Below are positions 43,176 to 52,047 of a stretch of DNA of 64,000 nt, piece by piece. A model generated the notes under the pieces. The model had not been told where the DNA came from, made no database searches, and saw only the letters and a program-made list of their open reading frames with translations. A program made the position numbers and the translations under genes. The stretch's first letter is position 1. The number at the start of each line of letters is the position of its first letter. Source of the stretch: a bacterium (GTDB lineage Bacteria > SM23-81 > DAOVCL01); the NCBI GenBank assembly GCA_029932675.1, contig JAOZPP010000003.1, positions 20,137 through 84,136 of the forward strand, written 5' to 3'.

Positions 43176-43327
43176 TGTTCTTCCCCCCTTCATTGATGGT
43201 TAACTGGCTGCCTCAACCTTCATCCCTTGTCTTGAGCTTATTATTTTTAAGTAACCCCCTATTTTAATTGGATCTTAGTCTATTTCCTTTCTGTAGGCTA
43301 ATCTTAAAATCTACTCCTCCAAATTCC

Positions 43328-43355
43328 AAAATAAGCCAATTCTCTTCTTTGTCAA
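43328..43355 (-). promoter_or_regulatory. Sigma70-type promoter for the exported propeller gene
   Basis: TTGACA (43350-43355) and TATTTT (43328-43333) on the minus strand with 16-bp spacing. The site sits in the divergent gap next to the plus-strand HTH regulator, so it may be that regulator's target. The leader would be about 145 nt. Confidence 0.5.
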
Positions 43356-43431
43356 GAGGAAAAATAGATTTTTCTCTCTGTATTATGAAAAATTTTGGGG
43401 TTATTATAGATATTCTACAAAAAGGATGGTT

Positions 43432-43788
43432 ATGAATAAAATCGTTGTAAAATTGGGTGAAAGAATACGAGCCTTGAGAAAGATGCATAAACTCACACAA
43501 GAGCAATTAGCGGAGAAAGCAAATCTTCACCCGACTTACATAGGTCAGATCGAGAGAGGGGAAACTAGTGCAACAATTGGAATTATTTCTCGGATTGCCG
43601 ATGCATTCTCCATTCGGTTGGCTGAGTTATTCGATTTCCCATCAGGAAACGGGCCCATTACCAGGAAACAACTGCTAATTGACGAGATAGCAACCTTACT
43701 AAAAAAGGAAGAACTCAAAAATGTCGAGTTGATTAAAGCTGTTGTAGTTGAAGTCTTAAAATGGACAAAACGCAATCAACAACATTAA
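43432..43788 (+). CDS. XRE-family (Cro/cI-type HTH) transcriptional regulator
   Basis: The 118-residue protein has an N-terminal HTH (LGERIRALRKMHKLTQEQLA, then HPTYIGQIERGE, residues 5-60) and a roughly 55-residue C-terminal helical tail. It is the only plus-strand gene within the 2.2-59 kb stretch and is divergent from the exported propeller gene. AAAGGA lies five to six bases before the ATG at 43432; an ATG at 43426 overlaps that site. It may control the flanking secretome genes or itself; no ligand domain is seen. Confidence 0.85.
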   Translation: MNKIVVKLGERIRALRKMHKLTQEQLAEKANLHPTYIGQIERGETSATIGIISRIADAFSIRLAELFDFPSGNGPITRKQLLIDEIATLLKKEELKNVELIKAVVVEVLKWTKRNQQH

Positions 43789-43852
43789 GTCTTACCTTCC
43801 AGAATATTTATAGATGGCTTGTTCTAACCAGTTCGGTATCAATTGGCCCATA

Positions 43853-46800
43853 TCATCGCAGCAGGATCATTTTCCTGGTCTGGGAAAGGTTGCCCACCCT
43901 TAACCTACAGAGATACACTCCACTGGCGACTTGGTGTCCGTATTTGTCCTTCCCATCCCAGCTAATGGAGTATCTCCCAGGCCCTTTTCCCCCAGCAACT
44001 AAGGTCTTGACCTCTTGCCCCAGCAAGTTGTAAATCTTTAAGCTGACCACCATTTGCTGACCGCTGGCTCCTGACAACTGATACCCGATGGCTGTAGCTG
44101 AATTGAATGGGTTGGGGTAGTTTTGGAAGAGGTCAAATGTGGTGGGTAATTTGGCCGCAGATCTGTCCTCCACCCCCACTATGTAGTTGCTGTTCTGATA
44201 ACCGGGGGTGCCGTAGTTTCCTGTCCCATAGGTACTGTCAGTGCAAGAGGTCCAATTTGCCCCCACGTTGTTGTCCACCAAGGGGTTAGACAATTGCATG
44301 GACCTGCCCCAATCATCAGGCCAGTTTAAACCATCGTCGTAGTAGACGAAGTCCACGACCTGATCTCCGTTCATCAGGATTATCTCGTCGTCTGAATTAG
44401 ATAGCTTAAAGGCCAAATAGCTGTAGACATAATTCGGATTATATCCCCCGTTCTGTCCTGGATTCCCGTTGCAGCCCAAGACCACATATCCCTGCGGGGG
44501 GACCTTCAGGGGGCTGGAGATTATGAAATTGTTTGAATAGATATCCTTGACGGTCCAGCCTTGGATATCTATGGAATCGTCGGTGACATTATAGAGCTCA
44601 AACCACTCTCCAAGACTATCATCTACCCCATACGAGGGGTCCTTCATTATCTCGTTGATCACTACCGTAGGGGAAGAGGAGAGTTCGTCGACATCATAGG
44701 TTGTTGGGGTTAGATCCCCTCCAGAGACAATATACTGGCTCCCATTGGTTTCAATGAGCACCGTTCCATTGGCTACCTGCACCTTTGCCCCGCTATTATC
44801 TGGATCTCCTCTCTCGGTTTGATAGACGGCCTTGGTGACTGGGAGGAAATCAAGCCTGTCAAGGACATCCTGGTGGGGATGACCGAAGGTATTGCTGTCC
44901 CCTACGGAGATAAAGGCTGCCTCAGGCAGGATCACACCTAAGAAGGACCGTTGGGTGCTGGTGTTGCTCCCATGATGGCTGAGATGAAGGGCATCTACAT
45001 CTCCGACTACAGATGCTACCCTTCCCTCCACATCGGCGGTGCCAAAGCCACCTCCAGTAAGATCGCCAGCGATCCAATAGTCAAAATCGCCAAATTCCAC
45101 CTTAAGGCCAACAGAGAGGCTGTTTTCTGTCTGACTTGTCCCGGTGGTGTCTACCACCCCATCTCCGTAGATGTGGGCATCGACGACCAGACAGGTAGCT
45201 GTGGCTCCGCCACCTAAGTCGATTACCTGCCCAGGGGTGATTGTTTGGCGCACATCCCTAATGGCATTGAGATACTGGTTGAATTGGTTCCCTCCCACGG
45301 AGTCCCCTCGATCATAGGCGATGCCCGGCAGATAACCGCTGTTCACTACTTCATCCAACCCACCAATGTGGTCAGGGTCATAATGGGAGGCGACCATAAA
45401 GTCCAAGTTGCCTATCCCTAAGCTATCCATCAGGGGAACAATCCTATCATATCCCATCCCATAGGGTCCTCCATCCATGAGTAATGTCTTACCGGTGGGA
45501 GAAATCATTAGGGTGGCATCCCCTTGGCCGATGTCTATGTTGTAGATTTTCAGGGTTGGCTCGGTGTGGAGGGGAACTATGTCATATGTGTTCCGCGGGT
45601 TTATTCGATACTCTCCGTGAGAATAATTGACAAGCCCGGTGATGCTGGCCATCGTGTCCCCCATAGATGGTTCATAATGGAAACACATATCATCGATCTG
45701 ACAGGTATCGCCCACCCCATCGGTTACGGTCCAGACGCCAAAGGAATCTGCCTCCTGAGCAACAACCACGTTGTTTATCTGCACCAGCACTCCCTCATAG
45801 GATTCACCTGCGGCAGAGCAGCCTTGGCCTAAAGCAGCAACAGTCGCAGTAACAGGGGTAATCCTGGAAATCCCATGGGCAAGGATCTGGTAGTCGGATA
45901 CGTTGATTTCGGTGAAGCCATAATATTCAGAGACCGAACCAGTGATGGTTATGCTATCTCCCACTGAGGGATGCACCGTGTTGTCGAAGATGTAAACCCC
46001 ATTCCAGCAACCGACGGAATCCTGCAGCCAGAAGTTGTCGTAACCTATGTTTCGGGTAATTCCAGTGACGATACCAGTTATGGTTACCAAACTGTCCGCA
46101 TACGGGGAAGGGTAACAATCGTTGCCACTACCCTGATTTGTGTTGTTAAACTGAACATCGTGGATGGGAAGATGGGGTGGAGGTCCTTGCATTCTACCAA
46201 TGTCGTCTATACCCCGAGGGTTGATCTCGTATTCTGAGTAAGAATAGTGTACGACCCCAATGATATAGGTAAGGCTTTCTCCCACAGTGGGGTCGTAATG
46301 GAGACAACGGTCATCTATTTGGCATTCTGTTGCCCCCCCATCATCGGAGACATACCATTCCCCATACCCATTAAGATCCTGGGTTACCACTACGGAATCT
46401 ATCCTTACCAGCACCCCCTCATAGGATTCACCAGTTGCCGAGCATCCACCGGCCAGATCCGCGGAGGTCACTTTAACCGGCTCCGGCTCAGACAATCCAG
46501 TGGCCAGGATTTGATGTGAACTGGGATCGATCTCCGTTACTCCGAAATATTCACTAATTGAGCCAGTTAGGGTAATGCTGTCGCCTCGCGAAGGGTGGAT
46601 GGAGTTGTCGAATACATAGATCCCATGCCACAGCCCAGATGCCTCCTGGATCCAGAAGTTATCATAGGATGTGTTCTCGGTTATACCGGTGACCACCCCG
46701 GTAATGGTTACAGTGTTACCATTCTCCGGGGATGGATAGCAGTCAGGGGAACTCCCTGGGGTTGTATTGTTATACTGCACATCGTAGATGGTGGTTGCCC

Positions 46801-46855
46801 TAAGGGGGAGAGTGCATACCAAGCCAAAAATCCAGGCAAAAATAAGCTTTTTCAT
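43853..46855 (-). CDS. Secreted ComEC-like metallo-beta-lactamase with OB-like repeats, lamin-tail and sorting domains
   Basis: The roughly 1000-residue protein has a signal peptide (LIFAWIFGLVCTLPLRA). Two similar OB-like modules follow, each with TITG(V/I)VTGIT and a YEGVLV(R/Q)I strand (residues about 20-210 and 230-425). A ComEC/Rec2-type metallo-beta-lactamase domain comes next (DIGQGDATLM, SHYDPDHIGG with H-x-D-x-D-H, LSHHGSNTS; about 440-720). Then a lamin-tail domain (VVINEIMKDPSYG, WTVKDIY; about 735-870) and the sorting domain (YPNPFNSATAIGYQL ... RKMILLR). ComEC's hydrolase acts on DNA during uptake, so an extracellular nuclease or phosphodiesterase is plausible but unproven. ATG 46855 is chosen for its GAGAGGAG Shine-Dalgarno. 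Confidence 0.82.
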   Translation of the reverse strand: MKKLIFAWIFGLVCTLPLRATTIYDVQYNNTTPGSSPDCYPSPENGNTVTITGVVTGITENTSYDNFWIQEASGLWHGIYVFDNSIHPSRGDSITLTGSISEYFGVTEIDPSSHQILATGLSEPEPVKVTSADLAGGCSATGESYEGVLVRIDSVVVTQDLNGYGEWYVSDDGGATECQIDDRCLHYDPTVGESLTYIIGVVHYSYSEYEINPRGIDDIGRMQGPPPHLPIHDVQFNNTNQGSGNDCYPSPYADSLVTITGIVTGITRNIGYDNFWLQDSVGCWNGVYIFDNTVHPSVGDSITITGSVSEYYGFTEINVSDYQILAHGISRITPVTATVAALGQGCSAAGESYEGVLVQINNVVVAQEADSFGVWTVTDGVGDTCQIDDMCFHYEPSMGDTMASITGLVNYSHGEYRINPRNTYDIVPLHTEPTLKIYNIDIGQGDATLMISPTGKTLLMDGGPYGMGYDRIVPLMDSLGIGNLDFMVASHYDPDHIGGLDEVVNSGYLPGIAYDRGDSVGGNQFNQYLNAIRDVRQTITPGQVIDLGGGATATCLVVDAHIYGDGVVDTTGTSQTENSLSVGLKVEFGDFDYWIAGDLTGGGFGTADVEGRVASVVGDVDALHLSHHGSNTSTQRSFLGVILPEAAFISVGDSNTFGHPHQDVLDRLDFLPVTKAVYQTERGDPDNSGAKVQVANGTVLIETNGSQYIVSGGDLTPTTYDVDELSSSPTVVINEIMKDPSYGVDDSLGEWFELYNVTDDSIDIQGWTVKDIYSNNFIISSPLKVPPQGYVVLGCNGNPGQNGGYNPNYVYSYLAFKLSNSDDEIILMNGDQVVDFVYYDDGLNWPDDWGRSMQLSNPLVDNNVGANWTSCTDSTYGTGNYGTPGYQNSNYIVGVEDRSAAKLPTTFDLFQNYPNPFNSATAIGYQLSGASGQQMVVSLKIYNLLGQEVKTLVAGGKGPGRYSISWDGKDKYGHQVASGVYLCRLRVGNLSQTRKMILLR

Positions 46856-46896
46856 AGCTCCTCTCAAGTTAAGGTGAAAAGTTTAGATTTTCTTTA

Positions 46897-46925
46897 AATA
46901 TAATAAATTTTTTGGGAAAAATCAA
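46897..46925 (-). promoter_or_regulatory. Sigma70-type promoter for the ComEC-like secreted protein gene
   Basis: TTGATT (46920-46925) and TATATT (46897-46902) on the minus strand with 17-bp spacing. It stands between the mlaD terminator and the start codon at 46855. Confidence 0.6.
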
Positions 46926-46972
46926 GCCTATTCCAAAGGCTCTATTCCTAAAAGGTTCCCTTGGCCACGGAG

Positions 46973-46999
46973 AAAAAAATACCGCCCTTAGGGGACGGT
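46973..46999 (-). terminator. Rho-independent terminator closing the kds-lpt-rpoN operon
   Basis: On the minus strand a short stem (ACCGTCC / GGGCGGT, one mismatch) with a small loop is followed by TTTTTTT. It lies 27 bp after the mlaD stop. Confidence 0.8.
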
Positions 47000-47025
47000 G
47001 GAGGGAAGCAAGAGATCAGAGGAAC

Positions 47026-47907
47026 TTAAAATAGCCTAAACCTAAAGTATCTCTTGGGATTCTTTTTTATGTCCGCCACAAGATCGTTCAGATTTTTAAC
47101 TGTTTTTCTGAGCTCAAGATAAAGTTCCTTATCGTTTACCAATTGGCCCAGGGAACCTTCTCCCCTCTCTACCTTGGAGCTTATCCTCCCCCAGGAGACT
47201 GATGCATCTTCCAATTTTGCTATTAGGGCATCCAGCTTCTCGGTAGTGCGAGAGAGGCGGGCCAGGGTTGTATCCACCCCACCGCCTTTCATCATAACCC
47301 TCCTTAGTCCTTGGCTCCCCTCCCTTAGATCCTCTATCGTCCCCGATATCCTCCCCCTGTTTTCCCTAACGAGGGAATCAAGCTCGACTGAGAGGTTGTG
47401 GATTGCCTCCAAGGTCTGGCTGACCATTTTCTCATTTTCAAAGGCGTTCATGGTTAGGCTCATTCCCTGTAAGACTCCAGCCAACTTGCTAATTAACTCA
47501 GAGAAGCCAGGTTGGTAATTTCCTCGGAGAGGTCCTCGCTTGGCTAAAGGGATGGAGGTTGTTCCTGGAAAGATCGAGACGAATTTTTCACCCATGAGCC
47601 CGATGTTCTCCACCGAAAAGCCTGCTCCCTGGCTTAGCTTTACTTCTGATTTTATCTCCATAGTGACCAAGGCCTCCCCTTTAGGGCTGAGTTTCACTCT
47701 CTTCACCACACCCTCCTTGACACCATTAACCATCACTGGATCCCCTGGAGAGAGGCCACCCACCTCTGGGAATGTCACCTCTATGAGATGCCTTTGCCTG
47801 AGTAAGGCATACTGCTTTAGCCAGAGCAAACCCACGAAGAGGACTAAAAGGGAAAGCACAACAGTAAAGCCAACCTTTAATTCTAACCCTCTCCTTCTTT
47901 CACTCAT
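47026..47907 (-). CDS. MlaD/MCE-domain phospholipid transport protein
   Basis: The 293-residue protein has one N-terminal transmembrane helix (VGFTVVLSLLVLFVGLLWL). An MCE domain follows (residues about 40-120: PGDPVMVNGVKEGVVKRVKL, VENIGLMGEKFVSIFPG) and then a long helical tail that ends GQLVNDKELYLELRKTVKNL (near residue 255). It likely forms the periplasmic ring that moves phospholipids between membranes, with MlaE and MlaF permease/ATPase partners; neither is in the window. It overlaps hprK by 8 bp and is the last gene of the operon. Confidence 0.85.
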   Translation of the reverse strand: MSERRRGLELKVGFTVVLSLLVLFVGLLWLKQYALLRQRHLIEVTFPEVGGLSPGDPVMVNGVKEGVVKRVKLSPKGEALVTMEIKSEVKLSQGAGFSVENIGLMGEKFVSIFPGTTSIPLAKRGPLRGNYQPGFSELISKLAGVLQGMSLTMNAFENEKMVSQTLEAIHNLSVELDSLVRENRGRISGTIEDLREGSQGLRRVMMKGGGVDTTLARLSRTTEKLDALIAKLEDASVSWGRISSKVERGEGSLGQLVNDKELYLELRKTVKNLNDLVADIKKNPKRYFRFRLF

Positions 47908-48865
47908 AATCAGTCCCCAGGTATTCTTCGGACTCGCTCTTGCGTTGAATCTCTTCGGTTAACTTCTGTCTAAATAACATTGCTGAATCATGGCCATATA
48001 TCCTCAGGATATGGTTCATAGCTACCACCTCAGATATAACCGTTATATTCTTACCCGGGGAGATGGGTATAGTTACCAGAGGGATTCTTACCCCCAAAAT
48101 GGTAGTATAGTTTTCCTCCAGACCCAGCCTCTCATATTCTCCCCTTTCCTCCCAGTAGACGAGTCTGACCTCAACCTCAATCCTCTTCTGCCCCCTGATT
48201 GCCCTGATACCAAATAGTTTCTCGATATCGATTATTCCCACTCCCCTTATCTCCATCCTATGTCCGAGAAGTTTGCCCCCCCTTCCCACTATAACCCCTG
48301 GAGCGATCTTGATCACCTTCACCACATCATCGGCAACTAAGCGATGGCCCCGTTCTACCAGATCTAAGGCGCACTCACTCTTGCCTATCCCACTCTTGCC
48401 TGTATAAAGAAGGCCGATTCCATAGACATCCACCAGGGTCCCGTGGATGGTGGTCTGCGGGGCGAAGAGGTGATCGAGCCAGAAGGATGCCTTCTGGACA
48501 AATTCGGTAGTAGAGAGGCTGGTCCCCAGAACGGGTATCTCGTGCTCCGTGGCTACTTCCAAAAGGACTGGGGGAGGTTCAAGCCCCTTGGTTACAATGA
48601 CACAGGGCAGCTCTGTAGCGAATATCCTTCTTAGAACGGCCTTGGTCTCCTCTGCTGGTTTCTGTCTGAGATAAGTTATCTCTGTCTCCCCCAAGACCTG
48701 GACCCTATTCTGAGGGAACCTCTCGATAAATCCGGTCAGTGCCAATCCAGGTCGGTGGATACCGCTAGAGATCAATCTCCTTTTTAGGCCCGAGGGGCCA
48801 TTGAGAAGGTAGAGCCCCAAGAGCTTCCTCTTCTTATAGAGGTCTTCTACGGTGTAATCCCCCAT
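47900..48865 (-). CDS. hprK: HPr kinase/phosphorylase
   Basis: The 321-residue protein has the N-terminal HprK domain (ALTGFIERFPQNRVQVLGETE) and a C-terminal kinase domain with the Walker A TGKSGIGKSECALDL near residue 155, then HRLVADDVVK and GRGGKLLGHRMEIRGVGIID near residue 210. In Firmicutes it phosphorylates HPr Ser46; in many Gram-negatives it sits beside rpoN and hpf with incomplete PTS genes. No HPr, EI or ptsN is in the window. Its ATG overlaps the hpf stop (TAAATG), with GGAGGAG in the hpf 3' end. Confidence 0.92.
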   Translation of the reverse strand: MGDYTVEDLYKKRKLLGLYLLNGPSGLKRRLISSGIHRPGLALTGFIERFPQNRVQVLGETEITYLRQKPAEETKAVLRRIFATELPCVIVTKGLEPPPVLLEVATEHEIPVLGTSLSTTEFVQKASFWLDHLFAPQTTIHGTLVDVYGIGLLYTGKSGIGKSECALDLVERGHRLVADDVVKVIKIAPGVIVGRGGKLLGHRMEIRGVGIIDIEKLFGIRAIRGQKRIEVEVRLVYWEERGEYERLGLEENYTTILGVRIPLVTIPISPGKNITVISEVVAMNHILRIYGHDSAMLFRQKLTEEIQRKSESEEYLGTDYE

Positions 48866-49195
48866 TTACTCCTCCGGGGCAAGCTGCTCCTCAACCTTGG
48901 AGTTCTGCTTATGGTTACGGAGTTTCGCTTTATACCTCTTGATCCGCCTCTCCATCTTCTCTACCACCTCGTCTATGGCTGAGTACATATCATCGGATTC
49001 TGCCCTACTGGCTAAATCAGTCCCCCAGACATGGATCACTAACTCAACAGCTTGCCTATGCTTCTCCACGGAGAGGATCATATGACCCCTTATCAAGTGA
49101 TCGAAATACTTCTTGAGGGTAAAGACTTCCTTCTGAGCATAGTCCCTTAAAGCATCGGTCAACTCAAAGTGGCGGGCAGTGATCTTGATGTCCAT
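48866..49195 (-). CDS. hpf: Ribosome hibernation promoting factor (short form)
   Basis: The 109-residue protein shows DIKITARHFELTDALRDYAQ at the start, the beta-strand SVEKHRQAVELVIHV, and SDDMYSAIDEVVEKMERRIKRYK near residue 70, the S30AE/HPF fold. There is no C-terminal dimerisation domain, so it is the short form, which in the gamma-proteobacterial model needs RMF to make 100S ribosomes. AAGGAGG lies five bases before the ATG. It is directly downstream of rpoN, a conserved order. Confidence 0.94.
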   Translation of the reverse strand: MDIKITARHFELTDALRDYAQKEVFTLKKYFDHLIRGHMILSVEKHRQAVELVIHVWGTDLASRAESDDMYSAIDEVVEKMERRIKRYKAKLRNHKQNSKVEEQLAPEE

Positions 49196-49363
49196 TTTAC
49201 CCTCCTTATATAGCTTAATATTTTTGGATACGAAACCAGATCTATGGGGAACTTAATTCCTGCCGGTTATCTTTCTGGATTCCCCCTGTGGGGACGAACT
49301 TTAGCCCTGTTCGATGAAGCGAGCCTCTCCCTACGAGTGATAGGAATAGAAGAACCTGAGTTT

Positions 49364-50758
49364 TCATCCACCGATCTTCATTCTAAACCTTGCCGGGAGA
49401 ATCTTCAATTGTTCCCTATATTTAGCCACGGTGCGCCGGGCGAGATTTATCCCCCTTTTCTTCAACTCAGCAACAATGGCGTTGTCGTTTAAAGGATGTG
49501 CAGGATCCTCCTCCTCGATTATCTTCTTGATGAGCTCCAATAGGCTCTGAGTGGAAACCCCCTCTTCAGTGCCCTCAACCTTGCGTCCAAAGAAAGATCT
49601 CAACTCAAATATCCCTTGGGGGGTCTGAACCCATTTGTCATTGACCACCCGGGATATCGTGGAGAGGTGAACACCTACCTCATTGGCCACTTCCCCCATA
49701 ACGAGGGGCTTGAGAGCAGAGGGGCCTTTTTCCAGGAAGTCTCGTTGTCGCCTCATAATGCTCTTGGCCACATTGAGCATAGTGTTCCTCCTCTGTTGGA
49801 GGGCTTTAACTAACCACCTGGCTGAATTCAACTTCTCCTCTACATATCTTTTCGTTTCCTCTGAGGCTGGGCCTGACTTCTGGAGGAGTTCTTTATATTT
49901 TCGGTTTATCCTTAGCTTAGGGAGGTTCCCATCGTTGAGAAAGACCTCATAATCATCCCCCACCTTCTTGACTATGATGTCCGGATAGATTTCCGCCGCA
50001 GGGGAGGCGAATTCACCGGAGGCAGGTTTGGGGGATAGCCGAGAGATCTTCTCCAAAGCCTTCTGCACTTCTTCGGGGGTGACTTTAAGTTTTTTCGCCA
50101 GTTGGGTGGGGGTCTTCCGATCTAAGAGGTGGAGGTATTCCCCGATTATCTTCTTTACCAACTCATCGCTTATGCCCAGTTCTTTTACCTGGATAAGAAG
50201 ACATTCCCTCAGGTCCCTGGCCCCCACGCCAGGAGGATCGAAGGTCTGAATGATGGAGAGGAGTTTCTGGCACTTCTCCAGAGGCTTCTGGAGGATGGCG
50301 GCGATTCCCTCTAATGGATAGGAAAGGTAACCTTCATCGTCTATGTTGCCAATTATGAACTCCCCGATTTCGAACTCCTCCTTGCTTAGGTCCTTCAACC
50401 TAAGCTGACTGAGGAGGTGATCATAAAGGGTTTCTTGGTAAACGGGAACCCTTGCCTTAACCTCCTCCTCCGGGGCTTTGGGTTCCTGTGGCCCACCGAA
50501 GTCGAATCCCTCCTCTAAGAACTTCTCCCAATCTACCTCCTCCTCGCCCAGTTCAAGCTCTTCCTCTGGCTCCTCTTCAGCTTCTTCCTCAGAGGGTTCC
50601 TCCTCGGCTTCCTCCACCTCCTCCAAAAGGGGATTGGTGGCCAGTTCTTGCCGGAGGACCTGCTCCAGCTTGAGAGTGGAATACTGTAAGAGCTTCAGAG
50701 CCTGGATGAACTGGGGGGTGAGCTTTAAAAGCAGCGACGATTCTAAGTCAGCTTTCAT
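49364..50758 (-). CDS. rpoN: RNA polymerase sigma54 factor
   Basis: The 464-residue factor has region I (LTPQFIQALKLLQYSTLKLEQ near residue 15), an acidic Glu-rich region II (about 50-90), the core-binding domain, the HTH (HLSTISRVVNDKWVQTP near residue 355) and the C-terminal RpoN box ARRTVAKYREQLKILPARFR. It directs transcription from -24/-12 promoters, and it needs activators such as the AAA+ protein at 59.5 kb. It is cotranscribed with lptB and hpf, the usual arrangement in Gram-negatives. Confidence 0.95.
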   Translation of the reverse strand: MKADLESSLLLKLTPQFIQALKLLQYSTLKLEQVLRQELATNPLLEEVEEAEEEPSEEEAEEEPEEELELGEEEVDWEKFLEEGFDFGGPQEPKAPEEEVKARVPVYQETLYDHLLSQLRLKDLSKEEFEIGEFIIGNIDDEGYLSYPLEGIAAILQKPLEKCQKLLSIIQTFDPPGVGARDLRECLLIQVKELGISDELVKKIIGEYLHLLDRKTPTQLAKKLKVTPEEVQKALEKISRLSPKPASGEFASPAAEIYPDIIVKKVGDDYEVFLNDGNLPKLRINRKYKELLQKSGPASEETKRYVEEKLNSARWLVKALQQRRNTMLNVAKSIMRRQRDFLEKGPSALKPLVMGEVANEVGVHLSTISRVVNDKWVQTPQGIFELRSFFGRKVEGTEEGVSTQSLLELIKKIIEEEDPAHPLNDNAIVAELKKRGINLARRTVAKYREQLKILPARFRMKIGG

Positions 50759-50770
50759 TCCTCCACCTTT

Positions 50771-51499
50771 CTACTCCAATTTAAACCTCTCGCCCAAGTA
50801 GACCCTCTTGGCTTCCTCATCCTGGGCAAGTTCCCGGGCGGGGCCGGATTTAAGGATCCTACCTGTGGACATAATATAAGCACGATCGGTTATCTGGAGG
50901 GTCTCCCTTACATTGTGATCCGTGATGAGGATTCCTATCCCCTTTTCTTTGAGCCGGGAGATTATCCCTTGGATATCCTCTACGGCGAGGGGATCAACCC
51001 CTAAGAATGGCTCATCCAAGAGGATAAATTTGGGATCAGTGACCAGCGCCCTGGTTATCTCCACTCTCCTTCGTTCCCCTCCAGATAGGTTGTAAGCCTT
51101 AGCTTTAGCTAAAGGGGCCAGATCAAGCTCCTCCAGGAGGGATTTCAACCTCCTCTTTTCCTCCTCTGGAGGGAGCCTCAAGGTCTGCAGGATAGCGAGG
51201 ATATTTTCCTCCACGGTAAGCTTGCGGAAGATGGATGGCTCCTGGGGAAGATATCCTATCCCGAGGCGGGCCCTTTTATACATAGGCAAAGAGGTGATCT
51301 CCTTTTCGTCTAAGAAGACCCTCCCTCCGTCGGGCCTGATCAGACCCACGATCATATAGAATGTGGTGGTCTTTCCAGCCCCGTTTGGGCCTAAAAGCCC
51401 GACAACCTCCCCCATTTTTATTTCTATGCTCACCTGATCAACGACCCTTCTCCTCCGGTAGATCTTAACCAGGCCCTCGCACCTCAACCATTGGTTCAT
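50771..51499 (-). CDS. lptB: LPS export ABC transporter ATP-binding protein
   Basis: The 242-residue ATPase has Walker [18 protein letters not shown]-loop [14 protein letters not shown], signature [16 protein letters not shown], Walker [17 protein letters not shown] and the switch DHNVRE. It powers extraction of LPS from the inner membrane with LptFG and LptC. The lptC-lptB-rpoN-hpf order is the standard one, except that lptA is missing between lptC and lptB. The ATG overlaps the lptC stop by 4 bp. Confidence 0.95.
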   Translation of the reverse strand: MNQWLRCEGLVKIYRRRRVVDQVSIEIKMGEVVGLLGPNGAGKTTTFYMIVGLIRPDGGRVFLDEKEITSLPMYKRARLGIGYLPQEPSIFRKLTVEENILAILQTLRLPPEEEKRRLKSLLEELDLAPLAKAKAYNLSGGERRRVEITRALVTDPKFILLDEPFLGVDPLAVEDIQGIISRLKEKGIGILITDHNVRETLQITDRAYIMSTGRILKSGPARELAQDEEAKRVYLGERFKLE

Positions 51500-52047
51500 A
51501 GCCCCTCATCTATATGCAGGCCCTTTATCCTTCCCTTAATTTCCGACCTAATCTTTATCTGCTTGAGCTCGGGATCTGCCTCCATCCCTTTCCCAGTAAC
51601 TACATTCCCCCCTCTGCTTATCTTTACCAGCGAATCTGTATATATCCGATTGGTGCGAGAATTCCATTTTAAAGAAGGGGTTTCCAACCTCAACCCCTCT
51701 GAGGTGACTACCACCACCTTACCCCTGGCTTCTATCTCTTCCTTTCCCCCCCGTACTACCCCCTCCTGAGAGGTCAATATGGAGGAGAGCTTGCCCTCGC
51801 GGTCGTAGAATTTTGTCCTCACCCCTTGGAGGATGTCTTCCCCTCCCTTGAGGTATTTGGATATGCGGTCTGCATAAATAACTGCTGTCGTCGTTCCCTC
51901 CGTAGAGAAGGTGATAGTTGATTCTTCCAGAATCTGGTCGGGCTGGGCTGGGGTATTTCTTCCCGTTTTTGGGGTCTCTTTTCCGCATCCCCAGCAAAGG
52001 AGGGGAATAAGGATCAAGACATTATAGCGTATTAATTCGCCAACCAA
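51496..52047 (-). CDS. lptC: LptC-like LPS export periplasmic lipoprotein
   Basis: The 183-residue protein has an N-terminal hydrophobic segment with a lipobox-like Cys ([12 protein letters not shown], near residue 21). A beta-jelly-roll pattern typical of LptC/OstA follows: [43 protein letters not shown], and a [27 protein letters not shown] stretch near residue 130 (quoted in part: TGKGMEAD). It bridges LptFG to LptA. The start is TTG (52047) and overlaps the upstream acyltransferase gene by 16 bp. No lptA gene follows. Confidence 0.82.
   Translation of the reverse strand: MVGELIRYNVLILIPLLCWGCGKETPKTGRNTPAQPDQILEESTITFSTEGTTTAVIYADRISKYLKGGEDILQGVRTKFYDREGKLSSILTSQEGVVRGGKEEIEARGKVVVVTSEGLRLETPSLKWNSRTNRIYTDSLVKISRGGNVVTGKGMEADPELKQIKIRSEIKGRIKGLHIDEGL

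Noticed and set aside
50478-50801. Plus-strand Ser-rich frame opposite rpoN
   Set aside because: Shadow of the Glu-rich region II of sigma54.
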